Shown one piece after another: positions 9,989-19,359 of a DNA stretch of 36,927 bases. The DNA comes from Hymenopellis radicata (lineage: Eukaryota > Basidiomycota > Agaricomycetes > Agaricales > Physalacriaceae). The notes under the pieces are model-generated. The model searched no databases. It saw only the letters and a program-made list of their open reading frames with translations, and had not been told where the DNA came from. The translations under genes and the position numbers were made by a program. Location: the NCBI GenBank assembly GCA_015501595.1, contig JADNRX010000513.1:1-36927 (forward strand), written 5' to 3'. Within the stretch, counting starts at the first letter, position 1. Each line of letters begins with the position of its first letter.

Positions 9989-10866
9989 TCACCTTAGAGC
10001 TGCAGCGCTTTCAGCAATATCTCCCAGAATCTCCTTCATCGTGTCAAATCCTTCCTGGGAAAGAATATCGATATTCCAAGCCCCTGCAAGAAAATCGCGG
10101 CGAAGAAAACCACCAGGGCTTGACAATGAACGGTCTGAAAACTCGGGGTTCACGTCAGGGGAAGCAGTATCACCACAGTAAACACGGAAGTGAGGTTCCA
10201 AGCAAACTTAAACCCCAGAAGCGAGGGAGGGGGCAGTTATAAGCCATCATGTCAAACCACCAAAGCATGTGTTGATCTGCTTCGTGCCGTAGCGTTGCGT
10301 TATCGACCCAACCGTCGTCCTTGATGTCTGCGATCATCACAGGACGACGGAGCTGGTCATAGACAACGATAAAGACGTAGAAGTTGGCACCTTGACCGGG
10401 AGGGCCTTCCTCAGGGGCTTCGGGAGCGACGAAGAACTCAAATGAGTTGGGCCCGAAGCAGTACGTGAGTAACTTGTTGTATGGTCCACAGTAGCGGTTG
10501 TTGGGCAACGTGGGCGCTTGGCGGCAATTCCGGAAGATGGTGAGTAGGCCATCAGGCCAGGTCGTATCGGCCGAGAATGGTGTGCTGTGTAAGGAAGAAC
10601 AATGAGTATATCGTTGTTATTGCGCTGTGATGTTTACGCAGTTGAGCTGTCTGCAGCTGCTGTTAAACTCAGAATCAGGATGCCCTGCAAATTTGGTGAA
10701 GTGAACACGTACAGAATGCAACCTTGTCCTTTAAAGAGTCGTGGAAGGCCCGCGTTTCGATAGAAACCCTGGGCAATTTGTACCTTGTCATTAACGTCGA
10801 TGGCGTGCGAGCGTCCTTTTCTGCAGAGCACTGATATGTTGCGTTGGGCGCGGTTTGGGCATGCAT
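9989..10866 (-). pseudogene. Unnamed Agaricomycete-type conserved protein, left copy, disrupted
   Basis: The reading frame carries blocks that I recall from uncharacterised mushroom proteins of about 250 aa: ETRAFHDSLKDKVAF, TTWPDGLLTIFR, NNRYCGPYNKLLTYCFG, VMIADIKDDGW, RFWGLSLLGTSL, VYCGDT and AWNIDILSQEGF. No function is known to me; the hydrophobic run before D-I-K faintly recalls the PD-(D/E)xK nuclease core, which is only a guess. The likely start is the ATG at 10866. An extra T near 10204 shifts the frame between LLGTSL and VYCGDT, where the right copy reads in frame. The apparent first intron (10685-10712) would be only 28 nt, too short for normal splicing, and the phase of the next junction does not fit. 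This copy is probably not functional as written. Confidence 0.6.
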
Positions 10867-10900
10867 CGAGGGACGAGCGAGCGCTGGTCATCTGTAGCAT

Positions 10901-10915
10901 CGTCGTCGTCGTCGT
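10901..10915 (+). repeat. (CGT)5 microsatellite upstream of F-box gene A
   Basis: Five perfect CGT units sit upstream of the F-box start and are shared, with fewer units, by the tandem copy near 13325 and the right-arm copy near 29472. It marks the left part of the duplicated F-box unit and is expected to vary in length. Confidence 0.8.
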
Positions 10916-11070
10916 TCGAAATGAAGATGCGGGGTAGATAAGACAGTCTGTGACCAGCGCTGCCATGTTCCAAGAACACCAGTGTACAGCCACCAGCAGC
11001 TTCTTGATTCTTGACTTCAACTTGACTTCCACTGCTGGATCAAAATCAGATTTTTTCGAACAGTTGCTCA

Positions 11071-12914
11071 ATGTCTGTACCAGGTGGGTGATTCTCCAAT
11101 TATCCACCTTTGACTTGCAGTCAAATCTGACACTCTTCCTCAGGCGTTTCTTGTCCTAATTGTGGTTATAGTTCCCGCTTACCCCGCTTGTACGACGCGC
11201 CATCGTCCTTGCTACATCTCTTCGATTGCCACGCATCGCGTGAACAAATCAGCGCTGCTCGCCCCCAGATAAAAAGCTTCACCGATGCACTGCGCGATGA
11301 ACTCTTTGACGCAGAGGCTCGAGTCGCTCGCCTCCGTGAAGCTCTGCAGGCAGCCGAACAAACTCGCGCTAAAGCCGAAGGCGTCCTGAACGCGCACATT
11401 ATGCTGAACCCTCCCGTCCAGTTTCTGCCCCCCGAACTTCTTTCCTACATCTTTTCATTGACTTTCGAGAAGCCGTTTCATATCTCCAAGTCTCGAATGC
11501 CATGGCTCCTCGGACAGGTGTGCAGACCTTGGAGAGCGGTGGCATTGCGGACCCGAGCCTATGGAACTCGTTCGTAGGTGGACATTCTCCATCTACAAAC
11601 GAATCTTCGCGAAAGGCTCTCCACGGGCCTATCCTCGAAGACGTTCTGAACCGGTCTGGAAACACTCCTCTGGAGGCCTCTGTCATCAACCTCACGTCCG
11701 AAAGTGCTAGTATACTGGCACATCACGCGTCACGTTTATCGGAACTTGGGCTGACTTGCGACCTCGATAACTTGCGTGCTTTGAAAGACGCGCCAGAGAT
11801 GACTATGCTCACAAAATTGTGTCTGACTACTCGGCATTACGACGAAAATTCGGAGCCCGTTCACTTCGACATCGCATCCAAAGCTCCTCGCCTAACACAC
11901 GTTGTTCTCAAGACTAAGTGTGTCTTTGTCAACGTACCACACTTCATTATCTTACCTTGGTCTCAAATTACCTATCTCGAGCTTGAGTTGGGGCCCACCA
12001 ACTATCGGTACATCATTGACATCTTATCCCAGTGTCTGCACCTTGTGTCCTTCACGGACGGCTGCCGAGACAACCCCTACAGGATCTCCCCTAACTATGT
12101 TCTTCAAAGACGAACACCCTCCTCTATCTACGTCTTCCCCCGCCTTACTTTCCTCGCCATACGCAGCCCCCTCGCCATCTTGTCATATTTGCAATGCCCC
12201 GCTCTCCAGACGTTTGCGCTTCGGGGCTCGTTTCAAGATGACGCGTTCACCGAAACGGACTGGGAGGATTTTCATGCGTTCATGGACACTTCACAATGTA
12301 CCCTACAGGAGGTGGCCTTCATCCCTGAGAACTACATGCACGCCCACAGATCAGCGCATCTACAGAAGCTTCTCATGTTTGTATCGTATGTCCCGAGAGT
12401 GGAAATCGACATCTCCGCTTCGCCACTTATAGGTCTTAAAGGGATCATTGATAGAGAGGACAATGTGATCGCGTTTCCGGAGGTGCAGATATTGACGCTG
12501 AAGGCGAATGCGTCGCTCCTAGACCCTAAGCCCCAACATCTGTCGGGGCCCGTGCTCCAGCAGAACGTAGAAGATGAATTGATTGTTGCCGTTGAGTCTA
12601 GGTGGCGGGTTCCCGTGGGCGCTCCGATGCTTAGGATGGCGAGAATCGAGCTTTCTATGACGATACGAGGTTCACGCTACGACGATACCGTGGATCGAGA
12701 TGTGAAGGTGCTGCATGAAAAGTTGAAAGGGACAGAATTATTGCAGAAAATGGAGATCCTCAAGGATGAGGGGCTCGATGTCTCTATCACAGTCTGTGTG
12801 CGCTGGCCCGTGTATGTTTTCTGTATTCTTCCTTTCATGCGTGTACTGATACTTTTCCCTGCAAGGTGTTATGAGAATTTGATTGTCAAGGAAAGTACGA
12901 TGAGGTGCCTATGA
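11071..12914 (+). pseudogene. F-box / LRR-like protein A (one frameshift)
   Basis: F-box proteins recruit substrates to SCF ubiquitin ligases through Skp1. Exon 1 is 13 nt (11071-11083, MSVPG); after an intron at 11084-11143 the protein continues VSCPNCGY, the opening typical of mushroom F-box families. A coiled-coil-like stretch (ARVARLREALQAAEQTRAKA) leads to the F-box NPPVQFLPPELLSYIF...LLGQVCRPWRAV. The rest is LRR-like, with ASRLSELGLTC, TYLELELG and FPEVQILTLKA. One C is missing near 11551, so the 129-codon and 470-codon frames do not join; with one base more in that C run the protein would have about 594 aa. Copy B reads in frame at this point. A second intron near 12810-12865 is possible. 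It may be a real pseudogene or a consensus error. Confidence 0.75.
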
Positions 12915-13469
12915 GTATACTGTAACACACTTCTCAACTTTGAGGTATATTCCATATTCGTCATCGTCGGTCCCGGTTCATAGCTTCAACCGACTCTCGT
13001 GAACGCCTTGCTCTCGCGATCTGGAGGATACCTGTACGATGCACTTTATGGTTCAGCACATACAAAGTGAGGGCGCGGGTTCGCCACTGAGTTGAAGGAT
13101 GAACTTGAGGACCGCTGCAGAGTCACGCAAATCGACTGCCTGATTCTATATACCTTGGAATCTATTCCTGAATCTGAGTAGTATCAGCTATTGATTTGCA
13201 GATATGGGAACAACTGAGCAGGCTCGGAGGGCCTAGTAGGGTGCTTCTGTCACGTAGTGGCGCGACACACCTCCTCCAAATGCGAAGTAGGCCTAAGGAC
13301 GAATTTCTGTATTGTCTGTAGCATCGTCGTCGTCGTTGTTGGAAATGAAGATGCGGGGTAGACAGTCTGTGACCAGTTCCAAGAACACCAGTGTACAGCC
13401 ACCAGCAGCTTCTTGATTCTTTACTTCCACTGCTGGATCAAAATCAGATTTCTTCGAACGTTCTCAATC
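12915..13469. other. Junction zone between F-box copies A and B
   Basis: The inverted repeat ends at about 12934. From there to 13312 I see no gene, RNA or repeat. From about 13315 the sequence repeats the upstream region of F-box gene A, including a short CGT tract, and leads to the start of copy B. Confidence 0.6.
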
Positions 13470-15324
13470 ATGTCTGTACCAGGTGAGGAATTCACAATTT
13501 ACCACCTTTGACTCAGTCAAATCTGACAGTATTCCCTAGGCGTTTCTTGTCCTAATTGTGGTTATGATTCCACCAACGTCTTGCCACGCCTGTACGACGC
13601 GTCATCGCCCTTTCAACATCTCTTCGATGACCGCGCATCGCCTGAACAAATCAGCGCTGCTCGCCCGCAGATAAAAATCTTCATCGATGCACTGCGCGAT
13701 GAACTCTTTGACGCAGAGGCTCGAGTCGCTCGCCTTCGTGAAGCTCTGCAGGCAGCCGAACAAACTCGCGCCAAAGCCGAAGGCGTTCTGAACGCGCACA
13801 TTATGCTGAACCCTCCCGTCCAGTTTCTACCCCCCGAAATTCTTTCCTTCATCTTTTCATTGACTTTCGAGAAGCCGCTTCATATCTTCAAGTCTCGAAT
13901 GCCATGGCTTCTCGGACAGGTGTGCAGGCATTGGAGAGCGGTTGCATTGCAGACCCCCAGCCTATGGGACTCGTTTGTAGGTGGAGATTCTTCGCAAAAG
14001 GTTTTCCATTGGCCTATCCTCGAAGACGTTCTCAGCCGGTCTGGAAACAGCCCTCTGGAGGTCTCTCTCGTCGGCCTAACGCCTGGAAGCGCTGGGGTGC
14101 TAGCACGACACGCGTCACGTTTACGCGAGCTTCAGGTTACGTGCTCCTTCGACGGCTTATATGCTTTCGAAGACGCACCGGAGATGAGCATACTCACAAA
14201 CTTGTGTCTGATTGCATCGACGACCAAGACCATATACGAGAACTCGCCAGTTTACTTCGACATCGCGTCCAAAGCTCCTCGCCTAACACACGTTTTCCTC
14301 AATGCTGCCGTCACCGTCCATATCACTTTACTACGCATTGTTCTGCTGCCTTGGCCTCAGATTACTCATCTCGAGCTTGAGTTGGGGTACAACAATTATT
14401 ACAAGTGCATCCTACCCATCTTATCCCAGTGTCAGAATCTTGTGTCCTTCACGGACAGTCACAGAGACCGCCTGGGGAATATTTCCTGCGAGGACCCACA
14501 CCCCCCAGTATCTATGTCTTCCCGCGCCTTACATTCCTCGCCATACGCAGCTCCCTCACCATCTTGTCATGTATGCAATGCCCCGCTCTCCGAACGTTTG
14601 CGCTTCGGGGCGTTTTGCAATGTGGCGAGTTCATCGAAAAGGACTGGTTGGATTTCCGTGCGTTCATGGATAGATCACGATGCACCCTACAGGAGGTGCG
14701 CCTCATCCCCGAGGACAATCGGTATCAGCCAGCAATATTCTCAGCGCCTCTAGAGGAGTTTCTCACCTTCGTATCGCATGTCCCGAGATTGGTGATTGAC
14801 CACACCCGTGCACCGTACACCATGGGTCTTCCAGGGACCCTTGATAGAGTGGCGGGTGTGCCCGGTGTGGTCGCGTTCCCGGAGCTGCAGATGTTGACAC
14901 TGAAGGCGGAGGCGACGGCACTCCTGAAGCTTTTGCCAGTTTGGGCGGGGCTCACCCTCCAGCAGGATGTGGAGAAAGTGTTGATTAGGTCCGTTGAGTC
15001 GAGGTGGCGGGTTCCCGAGGGCGCGATGAGGATCAAGACAGTGAGGATAGAGCTTGCTGTGATGATACGTTATGACGGGATTGTGGACTACGAAGATCCC
15101 GAGGATCTAGATGTGAAGAAATTGCATGCAATGTTGGGGCATACTGAATTGTTGAGGAGAATGAAAATCTTCAAGGATGAGGGGCTGGATGTGTCTGTTG
15201 TAGTTTGTGAGCACTGGTGTGTCATGGATATTCTTCTTTCAATGCGCTAACTGATGGTGTTTCTTCTACAAGGTCTCGTCTTGCCACGTTACCTATCAAG
15301 GAACGCCGGAGGACGTACCTCTAG
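13470..15324 (+). pseudogene. F-box / LRR-like protein B, tandem paralogue (one frameshift)
   Basis: This is a direct tandem copy of F-box gene A with the same structure: a 13-nt first exon (13470-13482), an intron at 13483-13539, a long exon to 15216, and a short last exon 15273-15324 ending SRLATLPIKERRRTYL. It shares CPNCGYDSTN, the coiled-coil segment, the F-box (QFLPPEILSFIF...LLGQVCRHWRAVALQT) and the leucine-rich C-terminal half. The leucine-rich half differs much more from A than the N-terminal half does, as expected if that half chooses the substrate. One base is missing near 14477, most simply one G of the GGGG run; with it the product is about 580 aa. F-box B is in frame where A is broken. 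Function is inferred from the F-box only. Confidence 0.75.
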
Positions 15325-15621
15325 TTGTTGTTGGATGCTTCTGACAGTGCGTCATTCAATGTACGGCGTCTTTGCAATTTAGCCTGAGTTCATGTATTTC
15401 CAAACGCAAAGAATATGTCAGAAAATGATTTGATTAGTATGCTCATACAAAACAACATTCAAAAAGAAAGGGCTCAAGTTGCACGACCGTAACCCGAGTC
15501 GGATAACCTATGAACATGTCTTTGAGGCGGAACCTGAGAGAACCGCCCAAACTGGCGCGGCGAAGAAAGTAGGCCGGTACCCCTGAAGGGCTCTCCCCAA
15601 CGCGGCGGACTACAATCTCCC

Positions 15622-15997
15622 TTAACTCTGTCGCTCGTTGATAACACCCCATATAGACGCTTTGAACTGGACGCGATTGAGCATCAAAAAATGATAGCAT
15701 TGGAAACTTACCAAAGTCATTACAAGTCCCATTTTCTTTTCTAGCTCGCGTAAACGCGTGAGCAGGATCTCATCAGGCTCTTTGGCGAGTGTCTTCGATT
15801 TTGCTGCGAGCTACAACACGTGAAGTTCATTCATCGATATCGCGATCAAGGATTGTCGCGTGCCCTATACATACCTCTTTGACGTTTTGCGCGAGCTTGG
15901 CGTACTCCCAGAGTACATCGGCTTCAAGTGTAGTGAGTTCGGGATGGCCAGCGTAAGGATTTTCGATGAATATATCGTTTATCGCCACTGTGCTCAT
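15622..15997 (-). CDS. DAD3: DASH/Dam1 complex subunit Dad3
   Basis: Dad3 is a small subunit of the DASH (Dam1) complex, which couples kinetochores to spindle microtubules in fungi. Three exons (15875-15997, 15712-15810, 15622-15666) encode 88 aa, the usual length. The N-terminal motif NPYAGHPELTTLEADVLWEY and the helical stretch LLTRLRELEKKMGLVMTLFK are characteristic of the family, and the whole protein is predicted to be helical. Introns are 64 and 45 nt with good GT-AG ends, and all phases agree. It lies head to head with a possible small ORF starting at 16076. Genes this small and intron-split are often missed by annotation. Confidence 0.9.
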
Positions 15998-16075
15998 CGT
16001 GGTCGGTGCATGAGGCTGAATTAGGCAACTACACCGCCACCATATCTTTTTGACCATTGACCACCATCACTCTAG

Positions 16076-16320
16076 ATGGAATCCTGGTTCCACGAATCCT
16101 ACGCCTATGCATCTCCCTGGACGTCGTTTTCTAAGTGCTTGTATACTTCATGCACAGACTGGAGGCATCCGACACCTTCAGCGGAACGACTAGGACAAAA
16201 TCCGATTTGATACTGTTACTTGAGGAATTCTCGCCCATTTTCGTCCTACTTTCCTCTGAATCTACGCGCCGCGTGTGGAAGACGTTATTGCATGCCCCGA
16301 CGGAGTGTCTGACGGCTTGA
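16076..16320 (+). CDS. Possible small hypothetical protein
   Basis: The ATG at 16076 opens MESWFHESYAYASPW. Removing a 35-nt GT-AG segment (about 16121-16155) joins this in frame to a hydrophobic stretch (SDLILLLEEFSPIFVLLSS) and a stop at 16320, giving about 69 aa. The junction phase fits, but 35 nt is shorter than every other intron here. It is 78 bp from the divergent Dad3 start and could share its promoter. I do not recognise the product. Confidence 0.3.
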
Positions 16321-16473
16321 AGTTATTTTTTGGAGGTTGGGAGCCTCACCTCTCGGAATCCTTCCGCGCTTGATTGTTGCTCCGTTTGATTGGTAGACGC
16401 GTATGTTCGTGCTTTCTTGTGGTCTTAACCCTCGTAAGGGCCGTCCGCCACTAATGTAAACATATAAAGGAGC

Positions 16474-16549
16474 CAGATGAAATCCTTCATCGATGCAGTG
16501 GGCGACGATCGAGCTTTATGACGCCGAGGCTCGCGAGTCCCTCGTCCGA
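16474..16549 (+). pseudogene. Relic fragment of an F-box gene
   Basis: About 75 bp match the segment of the F-box genes that encodes the start of the coiled-coil region (compare 13668-13735). Only this piece is left. It contains GATCGAGCTTTATGACGC, which is closer to the right-arm F-box copy (GATCGAACTTTATGACGC) than to copies A or B. It therefore records a further, older member of the cluster, or an exchange with the right-arm copy. Confidence 0.6.
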
Positions 16550-17150
16550 CGTAACTATATAAATGCTTTATTCGTACAGGCGCGAGTTTTACACCATGCT
16601 GTTTCGCCTCTATTTTCTGTCATGCTATAGCTAATCCTAGGACCGCGGATCTATTCCAAGACTAAGAGGCTTTATAGTGGCCTACTGTGGCAGACTAACT
16701 AATATTGCAGAGGTCTAATAATCCATTAGGTTCCGATCCGCTCCTCGAGTGTTAGTCGATGGAAACGACTCCACCTGAATTGAAAGTCCGCCCTAGTTAG
16801 TCTCGAACCAGCCGCTCGACGCCGGTTTTTTGAGGGGATGACTGGGGGATGAGGCCTAGAGGACACCGACCCAGCGATCTGATCGGCTTGGCGAAGCGAC
16901 TGGCATCGAGTCTGGGTGCTCCACTGCGACAATATCTCGGTCGACGAACTTTGAACGACACGAATACAAGCAAGCTACTTTCCCCCGCCCTCCTCGTCAG
17001 ATTGCCTACACTCCGAGCACCATCCGCGACGGACATCTCAGATGACGGTTCGGATACCTTGTTCATTTGCTCCAACGTCGTGCCACGGTACACTAACCAA
17101 TGAGTTGTTCGGTGAGCAGAACACCATTCTACTCCCGATGGGTGTCCTGG

Positions 17151-17158
17151 TATATAAG
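17151..17158 (+). promoter_or_regulatory. TATA box of the secreted protein gene
   Basis: TATATAAG lies 97 bp upstream of the ATG at 17248. It is the clearest TATA box in the window and suggests strong, regulated expression, as is common for secreted-protein genes. Confidence 0.6.
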
Positions 17159-17247
17159 CTCCTTTCTATAGGTTCTAACTCACCAACCCAAAGAGCTCAC
17201 CAACTCAAAGAGTCGTACCCACTCGATTAAAGTCACACGTTACCACA

Positions 17248-17580
17248 ATGAAGCTCACATACGTCTTCACTACGCTCATCACCTTTGCGCTCTTCCACGT
17301 CGCGCAGGCTGGGTACTGTTACTGCCGAAACCGGATCGAAGAGCCGATTCTGAGCGAAACGAGGTAGATTTTATCATCCCAACGAGGAAAGTGGCATTGA
17401 CTAACGGGCATCTTCTGCAGAAATTGTTGCGAGGAAGTCATGCACACTAGGGAACTGCACCATCGTTTCTTAGGTAAAGATATCTACTGCGATGTGGGCA
17501 GTGATAGAATTAAATCTGGCTATTTTAACCTCTGCTGTGCCAGGAAGTCATTCTTTAACCCAGCGATGTACTGTACTTAG
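17248..17580 (+). CDS. Small secreted cysteine-rich protein (8 Cys)
   Basis: Two exons (17248-17363, 17421-17580) encode 91 aa. The first 20 residues or so, MKLTYVFTTLITFALFHVAQA, form a classic signal peptide with cleavage expected after AQA. The mature part has about 70 residues and eight cysteines in the order C-x-C, CC, C, CC, C (YCYC, NCC, IYCD, LCC, YCT). That differs from hydrophobins, whose order is C-CC-C-C-CC-C. The protein has no membrane segment after the signal. It resembles the effector-like small secreted proteins common in mushroom genomes, but I cannot name a family or function. It is unique in the window, has a TATA box, and sits in the spacer between the repeat arms. The ATG is the first in frame and fits the signal peptide. 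Confidence 0.8.
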
Positions 17581-17976
17581 AGTGAGTGGTAGATGGGGAA
17601 GGATTCCCAGTGAGGAAACGGTTGGCGTAGATAGCGAAATGAAGTTTGGACTTATACAATGATTTGTTTTGGAAAATAATTTTATCAGGAAAACTGAATG
17701 CAAGGCTCAGGAGCGCCACTTATGCGCAGGAGCAATTTATATATTTACGCCACGAAGGTTCGGGTCAATTGTCTCGGAACGCAGCACGCTCACCACAAGC
17801 CGCGCGCTACCAAAGTAATGCTCGGACCAGAGGACTGCAGAACGTACACACAAAAATACAGTTTATTTGATGGTATCTAATGCTACAGATTAAAGCTGAT
17901 GAAGCCAGAATTGAGCAGAATGGTAAATGTAAATGAGCTACTGTTGAAAGTAGATGCAATGCTGATCAATGTTAGT
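17581..17976. other. Intergenic region between secreted protein and adenosine kinase
   Basis: Convergent 3' ends of the two neighbouring genes meet here. The frames of about 60-74 codons at 17646-17880 overlap one another and show no recognisable sequence. I see no RNA gene. Confidence 0.5.
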
Positions 17977-19260
17977 CTAGAGAATGCTGACTTTGGGCCA
18001 CTTGTATTGCGGGCCCACCTTCATTAAAAAGTGCCGTCAGCAGCCGAAGAGTGAACGACGAGCGAAATGAGCATACCTCCTGGATGCTTAGGGAAGCAAG
18101 TTTGTGTCCAACCTCGACACAATCGTCGACCGACTTGCCGAGGACATACGCGCCCAGGAAACCACCGGCGAAGGCGTCACCCGCACCGTTCGTGTCAACG
18201 ATTTGGTCGTCCGAGAGCCTGGTGACGCCAAATTCCTTCGCCGTTTCCGGCGCATCCGAAGAGACGACGATGGTGGACTCTGGGCCATGGGTAATGACGG
18301 CAAGTCGGGGACGAGAAGAGTTGTTCTTCGGCAGCATGGCGATTGCCTTTGCGACAGCCTTGAGATCGGTAGGATTAGGGAGACCAGTGGCGTTGGCCCA
18401 TGCCTCTGCTTCGGCCTCATTGCAGATAACAATGTCGATGTAGGGGAGGACGCTCTGAAGAGCCGATGAGAAGAATTGGGCGAGGAAGGGAGCGGAAAAG
18501 TTGATAACGGAAACCTTGAGGGTTGTTAGTTGACGTTTGAAACAAAGGTAAATGGTGTTACCTTGCCAGCGGCTGAGACTTGAGCTGCGAGGTCGACAAT
18601 AGTCTGAGTTCCGTGGGTCAGGAAGTAACCTTCGTAGTAGAAGACCTTGGCGCCCTCGACGGCCGCCGCGACTTCGGGAGAGGACAAATGCGACTTGTCG
18701 AACTTTTCAGAGACACGCAGCGTAGTAACGAGCGACCTAAAGTACGCTGTTTGACGGCAGTATAAATCTCAACGACGACAACATACCTGTGGTGGCCGGT
18801 AATCACTACAGCGCAAGCACCAGTTTGCTCGCCCTTCTTGACCTGGTACAATTCTTGGAGACCCTCACGCTTGTTGGCAGCCTTGAGCTGCTCGGCGAGG
18901 GCATCGTCACCAACGCATCCAGTGTATACGACAGAACCAGGGGGAAGAATATACTACATCTGGATTAATTCGAGTGGGCCGACTAGAGAGTTAGACATAC
19001 TGCGGCTCCTCGGGCAGCGTTCTGGGCGGCGCCGCCAGCGACGTAGGTCACTTTGTAATTTTTGGCAACATCGTCGTAGCTGATCCATCTCATCAACATC
19101 GCGCCTGACGAGAAAAATGTGCAACCTACATTGGTGCATGCTTTTCCTCAGCCAGAATAGCATCGTTGGCCTTGATCCCGTACTTTTCAAGCAGGGCCTC
19201 ACCGTTGGTGACCTGCATGTCGAGCAGAGGGTTTCCGATGCAGAATAGGGCGGGCGACAT
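17977..19260 (-). CDS. ADO1: Adenosine kinase (PfkB family)
   Basis: Adenosine kinase phosphorylates adenosine to AMP with ATP. It keeps adenosine low, which also relieves inhibition of S-adenosylmethionine-dependent methylation. Six exons (19130-19260, 19001-19079, 18787-18953, 18562-18736, 18077-18514, 17977-18018) join without error into 343 aa, the standard length. GNPLLDM starts the sugar-kinase fold, GGAAQNAARGAA is the PfkB substrate-binding signature, VVYTGCVGDD follows, and DTNGAGDAFAGGFLGA is the C-terminal signature with catalytic Asp at about 297. The tiny last exon encodes VGPQYKWPKVSIL, like other eukaryotic enzymes. It diverges from the RCC1 gene across 99 bp. No lesions are seen. 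Confidence 0.96.
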
Positions 19261-19359
19261 GGTGGTAAGAGGGAGAAAAGTGTTTCCAGTTTCATCGATA
19301 CCGATCAGAATTGGATCAGAACCCGGCTCTGCTCCCGCCATCACTGCGGTGTGAGTGTG
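19261..19359. promoter_or_regulatory. Bidirectional promoter, adenosine kinase / RCC1 gene
   Basis: The start codons of the two divergent genes are 99 bp apart, so one compact region must drive both. I see no TATA box. The RCC1 frame is open for three codons upstream of its ATG, starting at GTG 19351, but the ATG at 19360 is the natural start. Confidence 0.5.

Larger units (their letters stand above)
10889..12914 (+). repeat. F-box tandem repeat unit A
   Basis: This segment, from the CGT microsatellite through the end of the F-box gene, is repeated in direct orientation as unit B (about 13315-15220). Similarity begins about 180 bp upstream of each start codon, so the promoters were copied with the genes. 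Unit A lies inside the inverted repeat and unit B in the spacer. Confidence 0.8.
3296..12934. repeat. Left arm of a large inverted repeat
   Basis: This stretch is repeated in reverse complement at 27465-36927. Paired positions sum to about 40,391-40,399 over most of the arm and to about 40,224 beyond 4,740. The step reflects an insertion of about 130 bp, plus small indels, present only in this arm. The inner limit is sharp: homology stops just after TAACACACTTCT, 20 bp past the F-box stop codon. The outer limit cannot be seen because the partner arm runs off the window. Six genes lie inside, in the same order and relative orientation as in the other arm. Confidence 0.95.
16321..17247. other. 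Gene-poor stretch upstream of the secreted protein gene
   Basis: Apart from a fragment of the F-box gene (16474-16549) and a TATA box at 17151, I see no coding region. Frames of 60-100 codons near 16797-17103 occur on both strands but lack domain-like sequence or consistent splice sites. Confidence 0.5.

Noticed and set aside
10634..11107. 157-codon minus-strand ORF
   Set aside because: It overlaps the F-box promoter and the true frame of the unnamed gene (ETRAFHDSLKDKVAF), has no domain-like sequence, and is not open in the right arm.
18051..18469. Overlapping 114-130-codon ORFs
   Set aside because: They are shadows of exon 5 of adenosine kinase, whose PfkB signature is unmistakable in the minus-strand frame.
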